Shown piece after piece: positions 33,914 to 42,850 of a DNA stretch of 64,000 bases. The notes beneath the pieces are model-generated. The model made no database searches. It worked only from the letters and a program-made list of their open reading frames with translations, and had not been told where the DNA came from. Made by a program: the position numbers and the translations under genes. Location of the stretch: NCBI GenBank assembly GCA_020427985.1, contig JAGQNR010000003.1, positions 62,001 to 126,000 on the forward strand, in the 5' to 3' direction. This DNA is from Candidatus Saccharimonadota bacterium (GTDB lineage: Bacteria > Patescibacteriota > Saccharimonadia > Saccharimonadales > UBA4665). Position 1 is the first letter of the stretch, and every line of letters begins with the position of its first letter.

Positions 33914-35020
33914 TTATTCCCAGCGGAAAACCCGGAAGGCTATCAGGTACACCACAACGCACCAGCCGGCAATCAAGCCAACCTGCGGCAGCAGTTCTAC
34001 GAATCCTCTCCCCTCAGTGATAATGAGTCGGGCGCTATCGATTACTGGGGTCAGCGGCAAGTAAGTCGTAATACCCTGCAGCCACTCGGGCATAAGGAAC
34101 CGAGGGAAAAACGCACCAGTTAGGAACATCATTGGGAAGGTGATGATTTGTGCTAAGGGTGCCGCCTGTCGCTCGTTGCGTGCCCAGCCACCTACGGCTA
34201 AACCAATACCAAACAGCATAAGGGCGCTGAGCGCAATTACTCCTACTAGGAGCAGCCAGTTACCACGCATATTTAAATGAAAAACGGTAATTCCCACCGC
34301 TAACATTGTCGTGATAGAAAGCAGCCCAACAATTACGTTAGAGATGGCATTACCCACAAAATACTGCCAAACTTTAAGCGTGGTCGTGCGGTAGCGTCGC
34401 AGCACGCCGCGCTCCTTAAGCTTAGGGAACACACTGGTTGGGCCAAATATGCCCGCCCCCAATAGCGAGAAGCCAAGTAGCCCAGCAAACACGTAGTCAA
34501 ATTGTGTCAGCCCCTGTTTGGCGGTAGACTTGGCAGTAACGCTAAAGGGCTTTTCGACAGGTACATATTTGGCATTAATGCCGTCAAACACCGACTGTAA
34601 TACAGATGCTAGTGTTTGCCCTGCCTGTTCACTGTTTTTATTGTAAATGACCTCGGCTTTGCCGGCTGGATATCCCTTGGTGCTCTGCTCACCAAAATCG
34701 GCCGGGAGTACGATGGCGGCATCTAGCTCGCCACGACTCATCTTTTCCTCGGCAGCAGACAGTGTTGTTACTTCTTTGTTAATTTTAAGAACCTTGTCTT
34801 TGTCGGCCTGGGCCACAAAGCCTTTGGCAAATTCGGTTTTAGAATGATTAATGAGCGCAACATTAAAGCTCACACTGCTATTACGACCAAATATTCCACC
34901 AAACACAAAAAGAAATAAGAGCGGAAACACAAAAGTAAAAAACATTGCCAGCCGGTCGCGAAACAGGCGCCTAATGTCGATTTTAACAAAAGTGATGATA
35001 GGTAAAAGTGCTTTTGGCAT
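33914..35020 (-). CDS. ABC-2 type exporter permease
   Basis: A 368-residue membrane protein with one N-terminal helix (about 21-45), an extracytoplasmic domain of roughly 130 residues, and five or more C-terminal helices. GAFFPRFLMPEWLQGITTYLPLTPVIDSARLI before the last helix is the conserved ABC-2 end. The companion ATPase is immediately upstream. Drug, lipid or polymer export is possible; substrate unknown. Confidence 0.9.
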   Translation of the reverse strand: MPKALLPIITFVKIDIRRLFRDRLAMFFTFVFPLLFLFVFGGIFGRNSSVSFNVALINHSKTEFAKGFVAQADKDKVLKINKEVTTLSAAEEKMSRGELDAAIVLPADFGEQSTKGYPAGKAEVIYNKNSEQAGQTLASVLQSVFDGINAKYVPVEKPFSVTAKSTAKQGLTQFDYVFAGLLGFSLLGAGIFGPTSVFPKLKERGVLRRYRTTTLKVWQYFVGNAISNVIVGLLSITTMLAVGITVFHLNMRGNWLLLVGVIALSALMLFGIGLAVGGWARNERQAAPLAQIITFPMMFLTGAFFPRFLMPEWLQGITTYLPLTPVIDSARLIITEGRGFVELLPQVGLIAGWCVVVYLIAFRVFRWE

Positions 35021-35026
35021 AGTAAA

Positions 35027-35788
35027 TTAATCCCTTAGAGCCTTTCCGGTCAAATCAATAAATACATCTTCTAGATTTGCTTGTTCAACGTGCTGATCTT
35101 TCTTAAATCCCTTTTTGAGCAGGGCTTTAATAAGGTTTTTAGGCGTGTCGAGGGCAATAATTTTGCCGGCATCCATTACTGCAACTCTGTCACACAGCAA
35201 TTCGGCCTCGTCCATATAGTGCGTAGTCATTATGACAGTCACCCCACGGTCACGCACCTCGCGTATCAAATCCCATAGGTTACGCCGAGCCTGCGGGTCA
35301 AGCCCGGTCGTAGGCTCGTCGAGAAAAAACACCTTAGGACCGTGTACCAACGCCGCTGCAATCGAAAAGCGCTGACGCTGTCCACCCGAAAGCTGTTCGG
35401 GGTAGCTATTGGCCTTTTCTTCTAGCTGCACACTGCGCAAAAATTCCATGGCATTAACTTTTTCGCCGTAAGCGGCCGAAAAGAACTCAATCAACTCGGT
35501 AAGCTTGGTCTTTTCTTCAAAGCTGGGTGTTTGGGGCTGTACACCTATCATTGCTTTGATAGCATCAGACCGCGATGAAACATCCACTCCATCTAGGTGA
35601 GCGCTACCGCCGTCAATCGGGCGCAGCGTTTCAAGCATTTCTAGTGTCGTCGTCTTGCCTGCACCGTTTGGACCGAGAATGCCAAATATCTCACCCTTTT
35701 TAACATCAAAACTTATGCCATCGACCACTGCTTTGTTGTCATAGCGCTTTACTAAGTCTCTTACTTCGAGTATTGTTGCTTGTTTCAT
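35027..35788 (-). CDS. ABC-2 exporter ATP-binding protein (DrrA/CcmA-like)
   Basis: A 253-residue ATPase. Walker A GPNGAGKTT, Q-loop IGVQPQTPSF, signature LSGGQRQRFSIAAAL, Walker B VFFLDEPTTGLDPQARR and H-loop MTTHYMDEAE are all present. It has the short C-terminal domain usual in ABC-2 systems. TAGGAT ends 6 bp before the ATG, possibly another leaderless start, though it could serve as a weak Shine-Dalgarno instead. Confidence 0.95.
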   Translation of the reverse strand: MKQATILEVRDLVKRYDNKAVVDGISFDVKKGEIFGILGPNGAGKTTTLEMLETLRPIDGGSAHLDGVDVSSRSDAIKAMIGVQPQTPSFEEKTKLTELIEFFSAAYGEKVNAMEFLRSVQLEEKANSYPEQLSGGQRQRFSIAAALVHGPKVFFLDEPTTGLDPQARRNLWDLIREVRDRGVTVIMTTHYMDEAELLCDRVAVMDAGKIIALDTPKNLIKALLKKGFKKDQHVEQANLEDVFIDLTGKALRD

Positions 35789-35816
35789 CTATCAATCCTA
35801 CCACAAACAAACAAAC

Positions 35817-35844
35817 AAAAACACCCGTAGTACCCGGGTGTTTT
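35817..35844. terminator. Terminator of the 64-residue protein gene
   Basis: ACACCCG (35821-35827) pairs with CGGGTGT (35835-35841), flanked by A-runs and T-runs. It lies 19 bp past the stop of the minus-strand gene. Confidence 0.8.
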
Positions 35845-35862
35845 ATAGCTTGCTAACGTAGA

Positions 35863-36057
35863 CTAGCCGCGCTTAACAGTCAAGAAACCGTTGCGTGGGT
35901 TTTCGTTTACGCTAAAACCGCTTGGCAAATCACTTGCTTCTGGTCGCTCGTCTTTTGAGAAGTAGTAGATTGTTTGTTCTTTGCCACCACGAAGCGTAAC
36001 TTTCTTTGAGTTAAGGTAGTAGGTTACACCCTTTGAGTTTGTGTGCTTGTATGCCAT
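35863..36057 (-). CDS. Small basic conserved protein
   Basis: A 64-residue beta-rich protein starting MAYKHTNSKGVTYYLN and containing GGKEQTIYYFSKD and PSGFSVNENPRNGFLTVKRG. From memory, near-identical small proteins are common in CPR genomes and have no assigned function. A GAGGGAG Shine-Dalgarno sits about 12 bp before the ATG, and a strong terminator follows, so it is a monocistronic, probably well-expressed gene. Confidence 0.85.
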   Translation of the reverse strand: MAYKHTNSKGVTYYLNSKKVTLRGGKEQTIYYFSKDERPEASDLPSGFSVNENPRNGFLTVKRG

Positions 36058-36230
36058 GTGCGTACATCTCCCTCTGTAACATTATGTTAGTACCCCTAAC
36101 ATACCCTGAGCCTAAACTATTTGTCAACAGTTTATCTTACAATTACCTCTGTTTTTTTGGGCTTGCACTTGAGAGGGGGTATATATTACACTTATGGTTG
36201 TTAGTATCAATATCTTAAAAGGTGGTGAAA

Positions 36231-36878
36231 ATGGATTTTCGACAAACATCTCAGGTTCCTCATAATCGCGTAGAGCCTGCTACGCAAGTTACCCACAGTG
36301 GCGCTAAGGCTACAAAATCACGCGCTCAGTCAAGAGATTGGCTCTCTTACCTAAAAGGACTGCTCCTCTTGTGTGTCAGCCTACTTGTTTTGGCCTCTTT
36401 GTTTGCACTTTTGCGAGGCGGCTCAACAGTCAACGAATCAAGCAATGTAAACACCAGCAAATACCAGGCAGTGTTCTTAAACAATGGCCAGGTATACTTT
36501 GGTAAAGCTAAGGAAGTAAACGGGCGTTTCATTACTCTTGATGACGTTTACTACCTCACGCAAAACACTGGCAGTACCGCCAATGGTCAAACAACCACAA
36601 CTGGCGATTACACACTTGTGAAACTTGGCTGTCAGCAAATTCACTACCCAGAAGACCGTATGGTTATATCACGTGACCAAGTGACTTTCTGGGAAAACCT
36701 AAATGCTGATGGCAAAGTTGCCAAGAGCATTGCCGACTTTAAGGCAAAGTATCCTAAGGGTCCAGATTGTACTGAGCAAACGAGCCAAACTCCTGCCCAG
36801 AATACTCCTAGCCAGGCTACAACACAGCAGACTACGCAAACACAGACTAACACCACCACCCCTACCACTACTCGTTAA
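36231..36878 (+). CDS. Membrane-anchored CPR-conserved protein
   Basis: A 215-residue bitopic protein. The N-terminal 40 residues are polar, one transmembrane helix spans about 45-65, and the outer domain carries YQAVFLNNGQVYFGKAKEV, ITLDDVYYL, LVKLGCQQIHYPEDRMVI and VTFWENL. I associate this pattern with a conserved protein of unknown function in many CPR bacteria. A Thr/Gln-rich tail (about 180-215) may span the wall. ATG 36231 preferred, with AAGGTGGTG upstream, over the GTG three codons earlier. Confidence 0.82.
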   Translation: MDFRQTSQVPHNRVEPATQVTHSGAKATKSRAQSRDWLSYLKGLLLLCVSLLVLASLFALLRGGSTVNESSNVNTSKYQAVFLNNGQVYFGKAKEVNGRFITLDDVYYLTQNTGSTANGQTTTTGDYTLVKLGCQQIHYPEDRMVISRDQVTFWENLNADGKVAKSIADFKAKYPKGPDCTEQTSQTPAQNTPSQATTQQTTQTQTNTTTPTTTR

Positions 36879-36895
36879 TTGAGTAGCTTGGTCAG

Positions 36896-36923
36896 CAAAA
36901 CCCCCTACGAGTAGGGGGTTTTG
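36896..36923. terminator. Bidirectional terminator
   Basis: CAAAACCCCCTA and TAGGGGGTTTTG form a perfect 12-bp stem with a CGAG loop, 17 bp after the preceding stop codon. Confidence 0.93.
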
Positions 36924-36956
36924 CTTTTGGGCCCAAAGGAGGTAAGGAAGCTATAA

Positions 36957-36987
36957 GTGCATCCTCCTTCGCCAAGGCTACGGAGGG
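36957..36987. repeat. Hairpin of the CCTTCGCCAAGGCTACGG type
   Basis: CCTCC and GGAGG flank TTCGCCAAGGCTAC, giving a short hairpin. From memory, similar TTCGCCAAGGCT-type hairpins recur in CPR genomes. Only one copy was seen in this window, so its repeat nature is unverified here. Confidence 0.4.
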
Positions 36988-37034
36988 CAAGGAGCTTAGA
37001 AAAACGTTAGAATTTCAGATGTCCAGAATTTCAC

Positions 37035-37217
37035 TCTTACACAAACTCTCGGCACCTTCACCCCTTAGCAACTGGAGACTGCAGTCTATTGTCCGGGAAT
37101 GCATAACGGCCTACTTTAGGGTGTTTGGTATAGGAAGAGCTTGTTGCTTCTTTGCGTAAAGCTATGCAATAGACCCACTGCGTTCGAAATAAGGAGAAGG
37201 CCTGTTCGCCCTGAAAC
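37035..37217 (-). ncRNA. Candidate 6S-like rod-shaped RNA
   Basis: No open frame occupies 36930-37250. A long-range stem pairs 37051-37064 (GGCACCTTCACCCC) with 37193-37202 (GGAGAAGGCC). A second pairs 37082-37091 with 37167-37174 (GTCTATTG/CAATAGAC), and a third pairs GCATA with TATGC. Between the first two stems lie opposed unpaired strands of 17 and 18 nt, the rod-with-central-bubble layout of 6S RNA, which mimics an open promoter. On the minus strand TATGAT (37229-37224) predicts a start near 37217. The other strand is possible. Confidence 0.4.
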
Positions 37218-37252
37218 GTCCAAATCATACACTCCGCACCCCGTCACTAAGC

Positions 37253-37855
37253 CTACTTAATAAGTTGCTTCAGTATCCAGCGGTAAATAGCCGTTACAAA
37301 AAACAAAACCCCGCCGAGTACCGCCGCCACAAGCGACCAGCCAGCTACATCGGGTGACCATTTGGCCGAGGTAAAGTCAAACTTATACAGCGCGTCGGGT
37401 ATTGTTCCCAACTGAACGCCGCGGGCTGCCGTATAGGCTTCGACACAAGCTACCAAGTCAGGTGCGGTCATATTTGGGTTTTCGGATTCGCAGCTCGCTT
37501 GCGCTTCATGATACAAGTTACTGCGTCCAGGGCCAAGCTGCTGCTGCTGAGTAGCCTGTGCCCGTTCGTAGCTATATTTTAATTGTATCGGAGGATGGAC
37601 CGCGTTTGGACCAGTAGTAAGACTGGTATTCATGTGTCCATATACGTGCTCTCTAAGCGCCCGAATTGCTGCTTCTACATCACCATTGTCGCGATCAGCC
37701 GTATAGACTGCTTCACGTAGTTGCACCATTTGCTCGTTGTTTTTGCGTAGGGCTGGTATAGCTATCGCCAAGCTCACAAGTGCAACGAGCAAAAAATACC
37801 AGGGATGAACTTTGTGTATGTACTGCCAAAGCTGTCGTAATATTGGTTTGTTCAT
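37253..37855 (-). CDS. Membrane protein with two helices and an outer domain
   Basis: A 200-residue protein from ATG 37855 (MNKPILRQLWQYIHKVHPW). The longer frame overlaps murC on the other strand and is not used. One transmembrane helix at about 18-38, an outer domain with LREAVYTADRDNGDVEAAIRALREHVYGHMNT and PPIQLKYSYERAQ, and a second helix near the C-terminus followed by a basic end. I recall similar proteins in Saccharibacteria but no function. TATAAT lies 10 bp before the ATG. Confidence 0.75.
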   Translation of the reverse strand: MNKPILRQLWQYIHKVHPWYFLLVALVSLAIAIPALRKNNEQMVQLREAVYTADRDNGDVEAAIRALREHVYGHMNTSLTTGPNAVHPPIQLKYSYERAQATQQQQLGPGRSNLYHEAQASCESENPNMTAPDLVACVEAYTAARGVQLGTIPDALYKFDFTSAKWSPDVAGWSLVAAVLGGVLFFVTAIYRWILKQLIK

Positions 37856-37924
37856 ATTGCTTATGATTATACATGAATCAATAAAGCCTGTACTGTCAAA
37901 GAAAGAAGTTGCTACAATATTGTC

Positions 37925-39217
37925 ATGCATATATTCTTTTCGGGAATTGGCGGAACCGGCATTGGCCCACTCGCCTTGGTTGCTCAGCAAAGTGGATATA
38001 GTGTTTCGGGGTCTGACAAGCAGGCTTCGCAGTATATCGACTACTTGGCTAAACACGGTATTAGCGATGTCACTATTGGCCAGTCGGCCACAAATATTGC
38101 AGCTGCTCATAGCAAAAATCCAATTGACTGGTATGTTTACTCATCGGCAGTTGCTATTGAACAGCCCAATCATCCCGAGTTTGCTTTTTGCCAGGCAAAC
38201 AACATTCGCATGAGTAAACGGGACGAGCTACTCAACGAAATTATCACCCAAAAACAGCTTAACCTTATTGCCGTAGCTGGCACTCATGGTAAAACTACTA
38301 CTACTGCCCTGCTCGTTTGGGCGTTGCAGCAACTAAACGTTCCTGCCGGGTATATCTTGCCAGCCAAAAGCAGTTTTGCCGATATGGGTGCCTGTGAGCC
38401 AGACGCAAAATATTTTGTTTATGAGTGCGACGAATTTGACCGCAACTTTTTGCATTTTCGGCCACATTTGAGCCTTGTAACCGGCATCGATTGGGACCAT
38501 CCCGATATTTTTCCAACGCGAGAAGCGTACTACCAAGCGTTTCGTGAGTTCATTGCGCAAAGCGACTACAACGTCTTATGGCAAAGTGATGTTAACCGCT
38601 TAAATCGTAATCCAGGTGAAAAAGACCGTGTTTTATCAGATACCGACGAAAAAATGAAGTTAATTACCTTAGCCGGCGAGGTCAATCGGCGCAATGCTTG
38701 GCAGGTAGCTCAGTCTATTAATCTCTTGTTCGCCATACCGCTCGACAAAAGTATAGCCGTACTCAATACCTTCCCTGGTGTCTCAAGACGGTTCGAGCAA
38801 ATTACACTAGGGCTCTATAGCGACTACGCACACACAACCGAGAAGATTCGCGGGGCGCTCCAGATTGGCCAGGAGATTGCGGGCGATAACTTGGTAGTTG
38901 TATATGAAGGCCTTCACAACACTAGACAACACTTTATACGTGATGACCTGACGCATCTATTTGATGCTGTCAAACAACTCTATATCGTTCCTAGCTATCT
39001 TGCGCGCGAAGACCCATCTCTAGAGCTACTCACCACCCCAAAACTTAAGGCAGGGCTGTCTGAGGCCTCACAAAGCAAAACAACCGCTTCCGCCCTGTCT
39101 AATGAGCTGCGCCTTGCCATACAGCAGCACCTAGCTGCAGGCAATACCGTACTCTGCCTGAGTGCCGGTGGGGGTGGTAGTTTAGACGAATGGCTCCGCC
39201 AGAATTTCGCCTCATGA
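37925..39217 (+). CDS. murC: UDP-N-acetylmuramate-L-alanine ligase (MurC-like)
   Basis: ATP-dependent ligase adding L-alanine to UDP-MurNAc in peptidoglycan synthesis. The N-terminal FSGIGGTGIGPLA is the Rossmann loop of MurC/Mpl. GTHGKTTTT begins at residue 119, and ECDEFDRNFLHFRPHLSLVTGIDWDHPDIF holds the metal-binding Glu and DHPD motif. The C-terminal domain has YSDYAHTTEKI, slightly diverged from YGHHPTE. Length 430. Mpl is an alternative. TACAAT ends 6 bp before the ATG (leaderless). Confidence 0.88.
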   Translation: MHIFFSGIGGTGIGPLALVAQQSGYSVSGSDKQASQYIDYLAKHGISDVTIGQSATNIAAAHSKNPIDWYVYSSAVAIEQPNHPEFAFCQANNIRMSKRDELLNEIITQKQLNLIAVAGTHGKTTTTALLVWALQQLNVPAGYILPAKSSFADMGACEPDAKYFVYECDEFDRNFLHFRPHLSLVTGIDWDHPDIFPTREAYYQAFREFIAQSDYNVLWQSDVNRLNRNPGEKDRVLSDTDEKMKLITLAGEVNRRNAWQVAQSINLLFAIPLDKSIAVLNTFPGVSRRFEQITLGLYSDYAHTTEKIRGALQIGQEIAGDNLVVVYEGLHNTRQHFIRDDLTHLFDAVKQLYIVPSYLAREDPSLELLTTPKLKAGLSEASQSKTTASALSNELRLAIQQHLAAGNTVLCLSAGGGGSLDEWLRQNFAS

Positions 39218-39957
39218 AACTCATGCAGCTCAATGTATGGCTTGGGCGGTTAACACCACAAATCGTACGACTCATTGAGCAGGAATCACCAGATATTATC
39301 TGCTGTCAGGAGGTATTTTCGGCTGAAAGTACGGTAGTATTTCCAGACAATATGTTTGATGTTTTGCAGCAAATGACTGCCGCTGGTGGCTATCCACACG
39401 TGTTTTTCTCACCGCTTTGGCAAATGGCTATTGCTGATACGACCGCACAAATGGGCAATGCCATATTGAGCAGATACCCGCTTAGTCAGCAAGAAACTAT
39501 CTTTCTTAGTGGTGTCTATAACCCTAACTTGACTGCGGAGACTCGGGTATCAAACACCCGTAATGCTCAGTTCTGCAAGATTGATACCCCAGCAGGCAAG
39601 CTTTCACTCGTAAATTATCATGGTTGGTGGGAGGCAACCCCAGTTGGCTCAGCTACTTCTGTCGAGAAAATGCAGCTTGTAGCCGACAAAGCTCGTACCC
39701 TATCCATGCCCCTAATCATAGCAGGTGACCTGAATGTCGATCCAACATCTCCAGCAATGCGTGTGTTTGATGGGTTTCTCGAGGACCTTACTGCCACGCA
39801 TACCGCCACCGAAACACTCAGCCAGCTTGGCAAGGTACGTGATGTCGCCTGTGACCATATTTTAGTAAGTGATGGGGTCAGGGTTGAGGCCTTCACCGTC
39901 AGAGATGAGCTGGTTTCTGACCACCGAGCATTGGTGCTTGAGTTTTCACTTTCATAG
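39214..39957 (+). CDS. Endonuclease/exonuclease/phosphatase family protein
   Basis: A 247-residue EEP-superfamily hydrolase. MQLNVWLG (Asn), CCQEVF (metal-binding Glu), AGDLNVDP, and the final VSDHRALVLEFSL (catalytic Asp-His) mark the fold. Start chosen at ATG 39214, which overlaps the murC stop as ATGA. It could be a phosphodiesterase, sphingomyelinase-like enzyme or DNA repair nuclease; not resolvable from motifs. Confidence 0.85.
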   Translation: MKLMQLNVWLGRLTPQIVRLIEQESPDIICCQEVFSAESTVVFPDNMFDVLQQMTAAGGYPHVFFSPLWQMAIADTTAQMGNAILSRYPLSQQETIFLSGVYNPNLTAETRVSNTRNAQFCKIDTPAGKLSLVNYHGWWEATPVGSATSVEKMQLVADKARTLSMPLIIAGDLNVDPTSPAMRVFDGFLEDLTATHTATETLSQLGKVRDVACDHILVSDGVRVEAFTVRDELVSDHRALVLEFSLS

Positions 39958-39967
39958 AATTTGTTAC

Positions 39968-41533
39968 TTACCAAATCACAATGGTAATGATGACTAGTAG
40001 GATGAGCAAAACGAGCGCCCACATGGCGGTGGCAAAGGGTGTAGTGGGCGGCTGTGTAATATGCTGCAGAGGTGTTTTGTCGGTGGCTGGTTTTGATGAT
40101 GGCAGTAAGTTTGAGGGCTGATTGTTAGTTTGGGGCCTAGTGGAAGACTGCATACTACTCCCCTGCAACGTTCCGCCAGATGCAACCGTGCCTTTGATAG
40201 CATTAGCCGTCGTCGAATCAACTGGCGCTCGCTCCCGAGCACGCTCCTTATAATATTCCTTGCCATATTCAAAATGAGGGGTTTCGACTACATTACCCTG
40301 TTTGTCGACTTCGGTGCTAAGCCAAGCGCTCCGCTCAACATGATGTTCGGGTGGTAACTCTAACACTTCCTGCTTCACTTTTTCGGCGCGGAGGGTTTCT
40401 AGACGAGTATGTGCCGCTCCTACGACCGCAGTTACGGGAGCCTGCTCGATCGTTTTTTCGACAGTAGGCGGCGCCTCTGGAGCTTTGTACTTGGTGGCAA
40501 ACGCCGCGCGCGCCTTGGCGGCCTCGTCTTCTCTTATGTGGTCCCAGCGACTTGTTTCGGTTAATTCTTCATGTTTCTTTAGAACTGCTTGATGATTTTT
40601 GGTCATTTTTTTCTCGCGGCGACGGTGACGAATATGCTCAATACCACCTGCTAGAAGTGCACCTGTCCAAAATCCACTTGGTCTTTCGATTACTGCCGGT
40701 GCGGGTGCAGTTTCAATGGTGGTCTGAGGCTGGGGTGCTTGATTGGGGTTATTGAGTATTTGAGGTGGCACGTTTGGCCTATAGGGCCGGTGCCCACCCC
40801 AAGACTGAGGCTGAGTGGGCATGGCCCCACTGGCATTGCTGCCACCACCCGACCCAGGAGGTACACCGCCACTCCGTCTACTCCCAGAGGCTGGAGGGGT
40901 TGATGATGCAGACCATACAGCGGCTGGTGGAGTGGACTCCTCGGGTTCATCAGCTTCTTCGACCTGCTCGGCAGCCACTTCGACTGGGTCGACAGCGGGT
41001 GTTTCTAATTCTTTCTCTTCGGTTTCGGCTTCAAGCATCGTAGCTTCCTGCTCGGTTGCAACCGGCAAAGCTATTTCACCTGGGATGTTCTGTATATATT
41101 CGGTCGATATCACCTGAGATTGCTCCCTTGCCAATAGAGGTGCTACGGCTGTAAGGCTTGGTTCAAGCTGTTCCGGAGCTCCATCGGGGTCAGAACTGGC
41201 TACTACACTTTCGGGGGCAGCTGTTTGCTGGCTGGTATCTGCTGATTCCTCTGAAGCTGCTTCATCCTCTTCTGGATGAGATTCTTTGGCCTCTTTTTGG
41301 TCTTGAGAGATTCGCTCCAGCGACAAGTGTGCCAGTAGCCGGTCAAAGCCGGTGACTTCGGTGGGTTTGGGCCGTTCCTTGTTAATGGCCTGCTCTGCCC
41401 CTTTTACTACCGAGCCAATGCCAGCGGCACGACCGAGGGAAACACTTTTTTTGGAACGGGCTGCCGAACTGTCTTTTTCGTCTTCGTCATCGTCTTCGGA
41501 TTCTGGCGACGAAAGTGGTATGTATTCTGCCAT
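39968..41533 (-). CDS. Low-complexity protein with C-terminal membrane anchor
   Basis: A 521-residue protein dominated by acidic and Pro/Ala/Glu/Gln-rich disordered sequence. A helical segment with KKMTKNHQAVLKKHEELTETSRW lies near residues 305-330, and RLETLRAEKVKQEVLELPPEHH further on. The last 24 residues form a hydrophobic tail anchor. No family recognised. A cytosolic tail-anchored scaffold is one reading. TATAAT ends 7 bp before the ATG (leaderless). Confidence 0.75.
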   Translation of the reverse strand: MAEYIPLSSPESEDDDEDEKDSSAARSKKSVSLGRAAGIGSVVKGAEQAINKERPKPTEVTGFDRLLAHLSLERISQDQKEAKESHPEEDEAASEESADTSQQTAAPESVVASSDPDGAPEQLEPSLTAVAPLLAREQSQVISTEYIQNIPGEIALPVATEQEATMLEAETEEKELETPAVDPVEVAAEQVEEADEPEESTPPAAVWSASSTPPASGSRRSGGVPPGSGGGSNASGAMPTQPQSWGGHRPYRPNVPPQILNNPNQAPQPQTTIETAPAPAVIERPSGFWTGALLAGGIEHIRHRRREKKMTKNHQAVLKKHEELTETSRWDHIREDEAAKARAAFATKYKAPEAPPTVEKTIEQAPVTAVVGAAHTRLETLRAEKVKQEVLELPPEHHVERSAWLSTEVDKQGNVVETPHFEYGKEYYKERARERAPVDSTTANAIKGTVASGGTLQGSSMQSSTRPQTNNQPSNLLPSSKPATDKTPLQHITQPPTTPFATAMWALVLLILLVIITIVIW

Positions 41534-41560
41534 AGTGTGTATTATACCGGTTCAGGCAAA

Positions 41561-41899
41561 TTAGCGATTATCGCCGTTGCCATGGAGCTTGTCGCGTTGT
41601 TTGCGACTCGCCAGTTTGTTGAGGTTTTGCTGAGCGACTTCGTTAAAGCTTATTCCCAAAAAATCTGCCATAACAGCTAAGTACCATAAGACATCACCGA
41701 CTTCCTTAGCGAGTTCAGTTTTGGCTTCGACCGATAGTTCTCCGTCAAAGTCGCGAATGAGCTTTTTGACTTTTTCGGCAACCTCGCCACCCTCACCGAC
41801 GATGCCGAGCGTCCAGTGGCTAAGGTCACGCATCTGGTCTCCCGAGCTAAGTGCAGTAGTTAAGGCCCGCTTTTGGTATTCGTCAAATGTTAGGTTCAT
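41561..41899 (-). CDS. MazG-like nucleotide pyrophosphohydrolase
   Basis: A 112-residue all-alpha NTP pyrophosphohydrolase. GIVGEGGEVAEKVKK carries the ExxE metal ligands and ELAKEVGDVLWYLA the ExxD pair. Single MazG domain; substrates are probably non-canonical or damaged NTPs. GGGGAG precedes the start, and it overlaps the upstream tsaC by 4 bp in the same operon. Confidence 0.92.
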   Translation of the reverse strand: MNLTFDEYQKRALTTALSSGDQMRDLSHWTLGIVGEGGEVAEKVKKLIRDFDGELSVEAKTELAKEVGDVLWYLAVMADFLGISFNEVAQQNLNKLASRKQRDKLHGNGDNR

Positions 41900-42495
41900 A
41901 ATTCAATTCTCCCCGCTTCGTTAATTTTAACCGCTCCCTCACGCACAACTTCAATTGCGTCGTCAATAATGCGGATAATGGTAGAGGGTGGACGCCCACT
42001 CAAATCACCCCCATCGACATAAAAATCTATCATATCACCAAAATATTGCTGAGCAGAATCAATCGTTTGGGCAGTAGGCTGAGTAGGCATATTAGCGCTT
42101 GTTGTTAGCAACGGGCCTACCTTTTCGAGCATAGTCTGAAGACTTGGGGCTTCTGGTAAGCGAACCGCGAGTGACTGTTTGCCTCGATGCAGGTACGCGA
42201 GAGCGGCGTCTGCACATGGAACAATCACACTGACCGGCCCCGGCCAAAATGAACTATCTGCTGTTAAATACCTTCTTTTGAGCCCAAGGGCTTCAAGTTG
42301 GTCAATTGATGCGGCAATAATAGTCCCTGGCTTTTCGTCACGAAGTTTTGTCTGAAACAATCGCTGCACGGATTGTTCATCTTTGGCACAGCAAACTAAG
42401 CCGTAAACGGTATCAGTTGGAATGACGCCTATCTTTCCTTCTGCTATTGCAGCATGCAACTGAGGATCTGCGAGCGAAGTAAACAGCTGTGCCAT
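41896..42495 (-). CDS. tsaC: Threonylcarbamoyl-AMP synthase (TsaC/Sua5/YrdC)
   Basis: First step of t6A37 tRNA modification. IGVIPTDTVYGLVCCA, TKLRDEKPGTIIA (KxR type), FWPGPVSVIVP, LAVRLPEAP and LLTTSANMP cover the YrdC fold and nucleotide pocket. Length 199, no Sua5 extension. The final REGAVKINEAG is typical. t6A matters for AUN-decoding tRNAs such as the CAU tRNAs in this window. Confidence 0.93.
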   Translation of the reverse strand: MAQLFTSLADPQLHAAIAEGKIGVIPTDTVYGLVCCAKDEQSVQRLFQTKLRDEKPGTIIAASIDQLEALGLKRRYLTADSSFWPGPVSVIVPCADAALAYLHRGKQSLAVRLPEAPSLQTMLEKVGPLLTTSANMPTQPTAQTIDSAQQYFGDMIDFYVDGGDLSGRPPSTIIRIIDDAIEVVREGAVKINEAGRIEL

Positions 42496-42836
42496 TACTT
42501 GCCCTGCGTAAACGCTAGAACTGCCACTCCCACCAGCGCGGCACAGACCACTACAGCAACCACAATCGGAAGCTTGGACCCAAATGAACCGGATGCGTGC
42601 TGGGGCATCGTGGGTGCTGCACTTTTGGCCGGTGGAGTATTGGGCTGCGGCTGGGTTACTGCTTGACTCGCCGGTGTCTGAGAAGTCGGTGCATCGACTT
42701 CGACTGGTGCGGCCTGAACCGGTACCACTACTTCGGTAGGGGCTGGGGTTGCTGCGGGGGTTGGCGCTGGGGTTGAAGGTGGCACTACGTCCATAACAGG
42801 TTGCGATATGGGAGCGGGTGTTGTAGTTGGTTCCAT
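42495..42836 (-). CDS. Proline-rich tail-anchored small protein
   Basis: A 113-residue protein beginning MEPTTTPAPISQPVMDVV: a Pro/Ala/Thr/Val-rich disordered region, then a C-terminal transmembrane helix (IVVAVVVCAALVGVAVLAF) and a short TQGK tail. I chose ATG 42836 because TACAAT ends 6 bp before it. No family recognised. It runs directly into tsaC. Confidence 0.65.
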   Translation of the reverse strand: MEPTTTPAPISQPVMDVVPPSTPAPTPAATPAPTEVVVPVQAAPVEVDAPTSQTPASQAVTQPQPNTPPAKSAAPTMPQHASGSFGSKLPIVVAVVVCAALVGVAVLAFTQGK

Positions 42837-42850
42837 GCTTCTATTGTACG

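Noticed and set aside
37856-38110. N-terminal extension of the 37253 gene
   Set aside because: It overlaps the start of murC on the other strand and lies upstream of a good TATAAT box; the internal ATG 37855 fits better.
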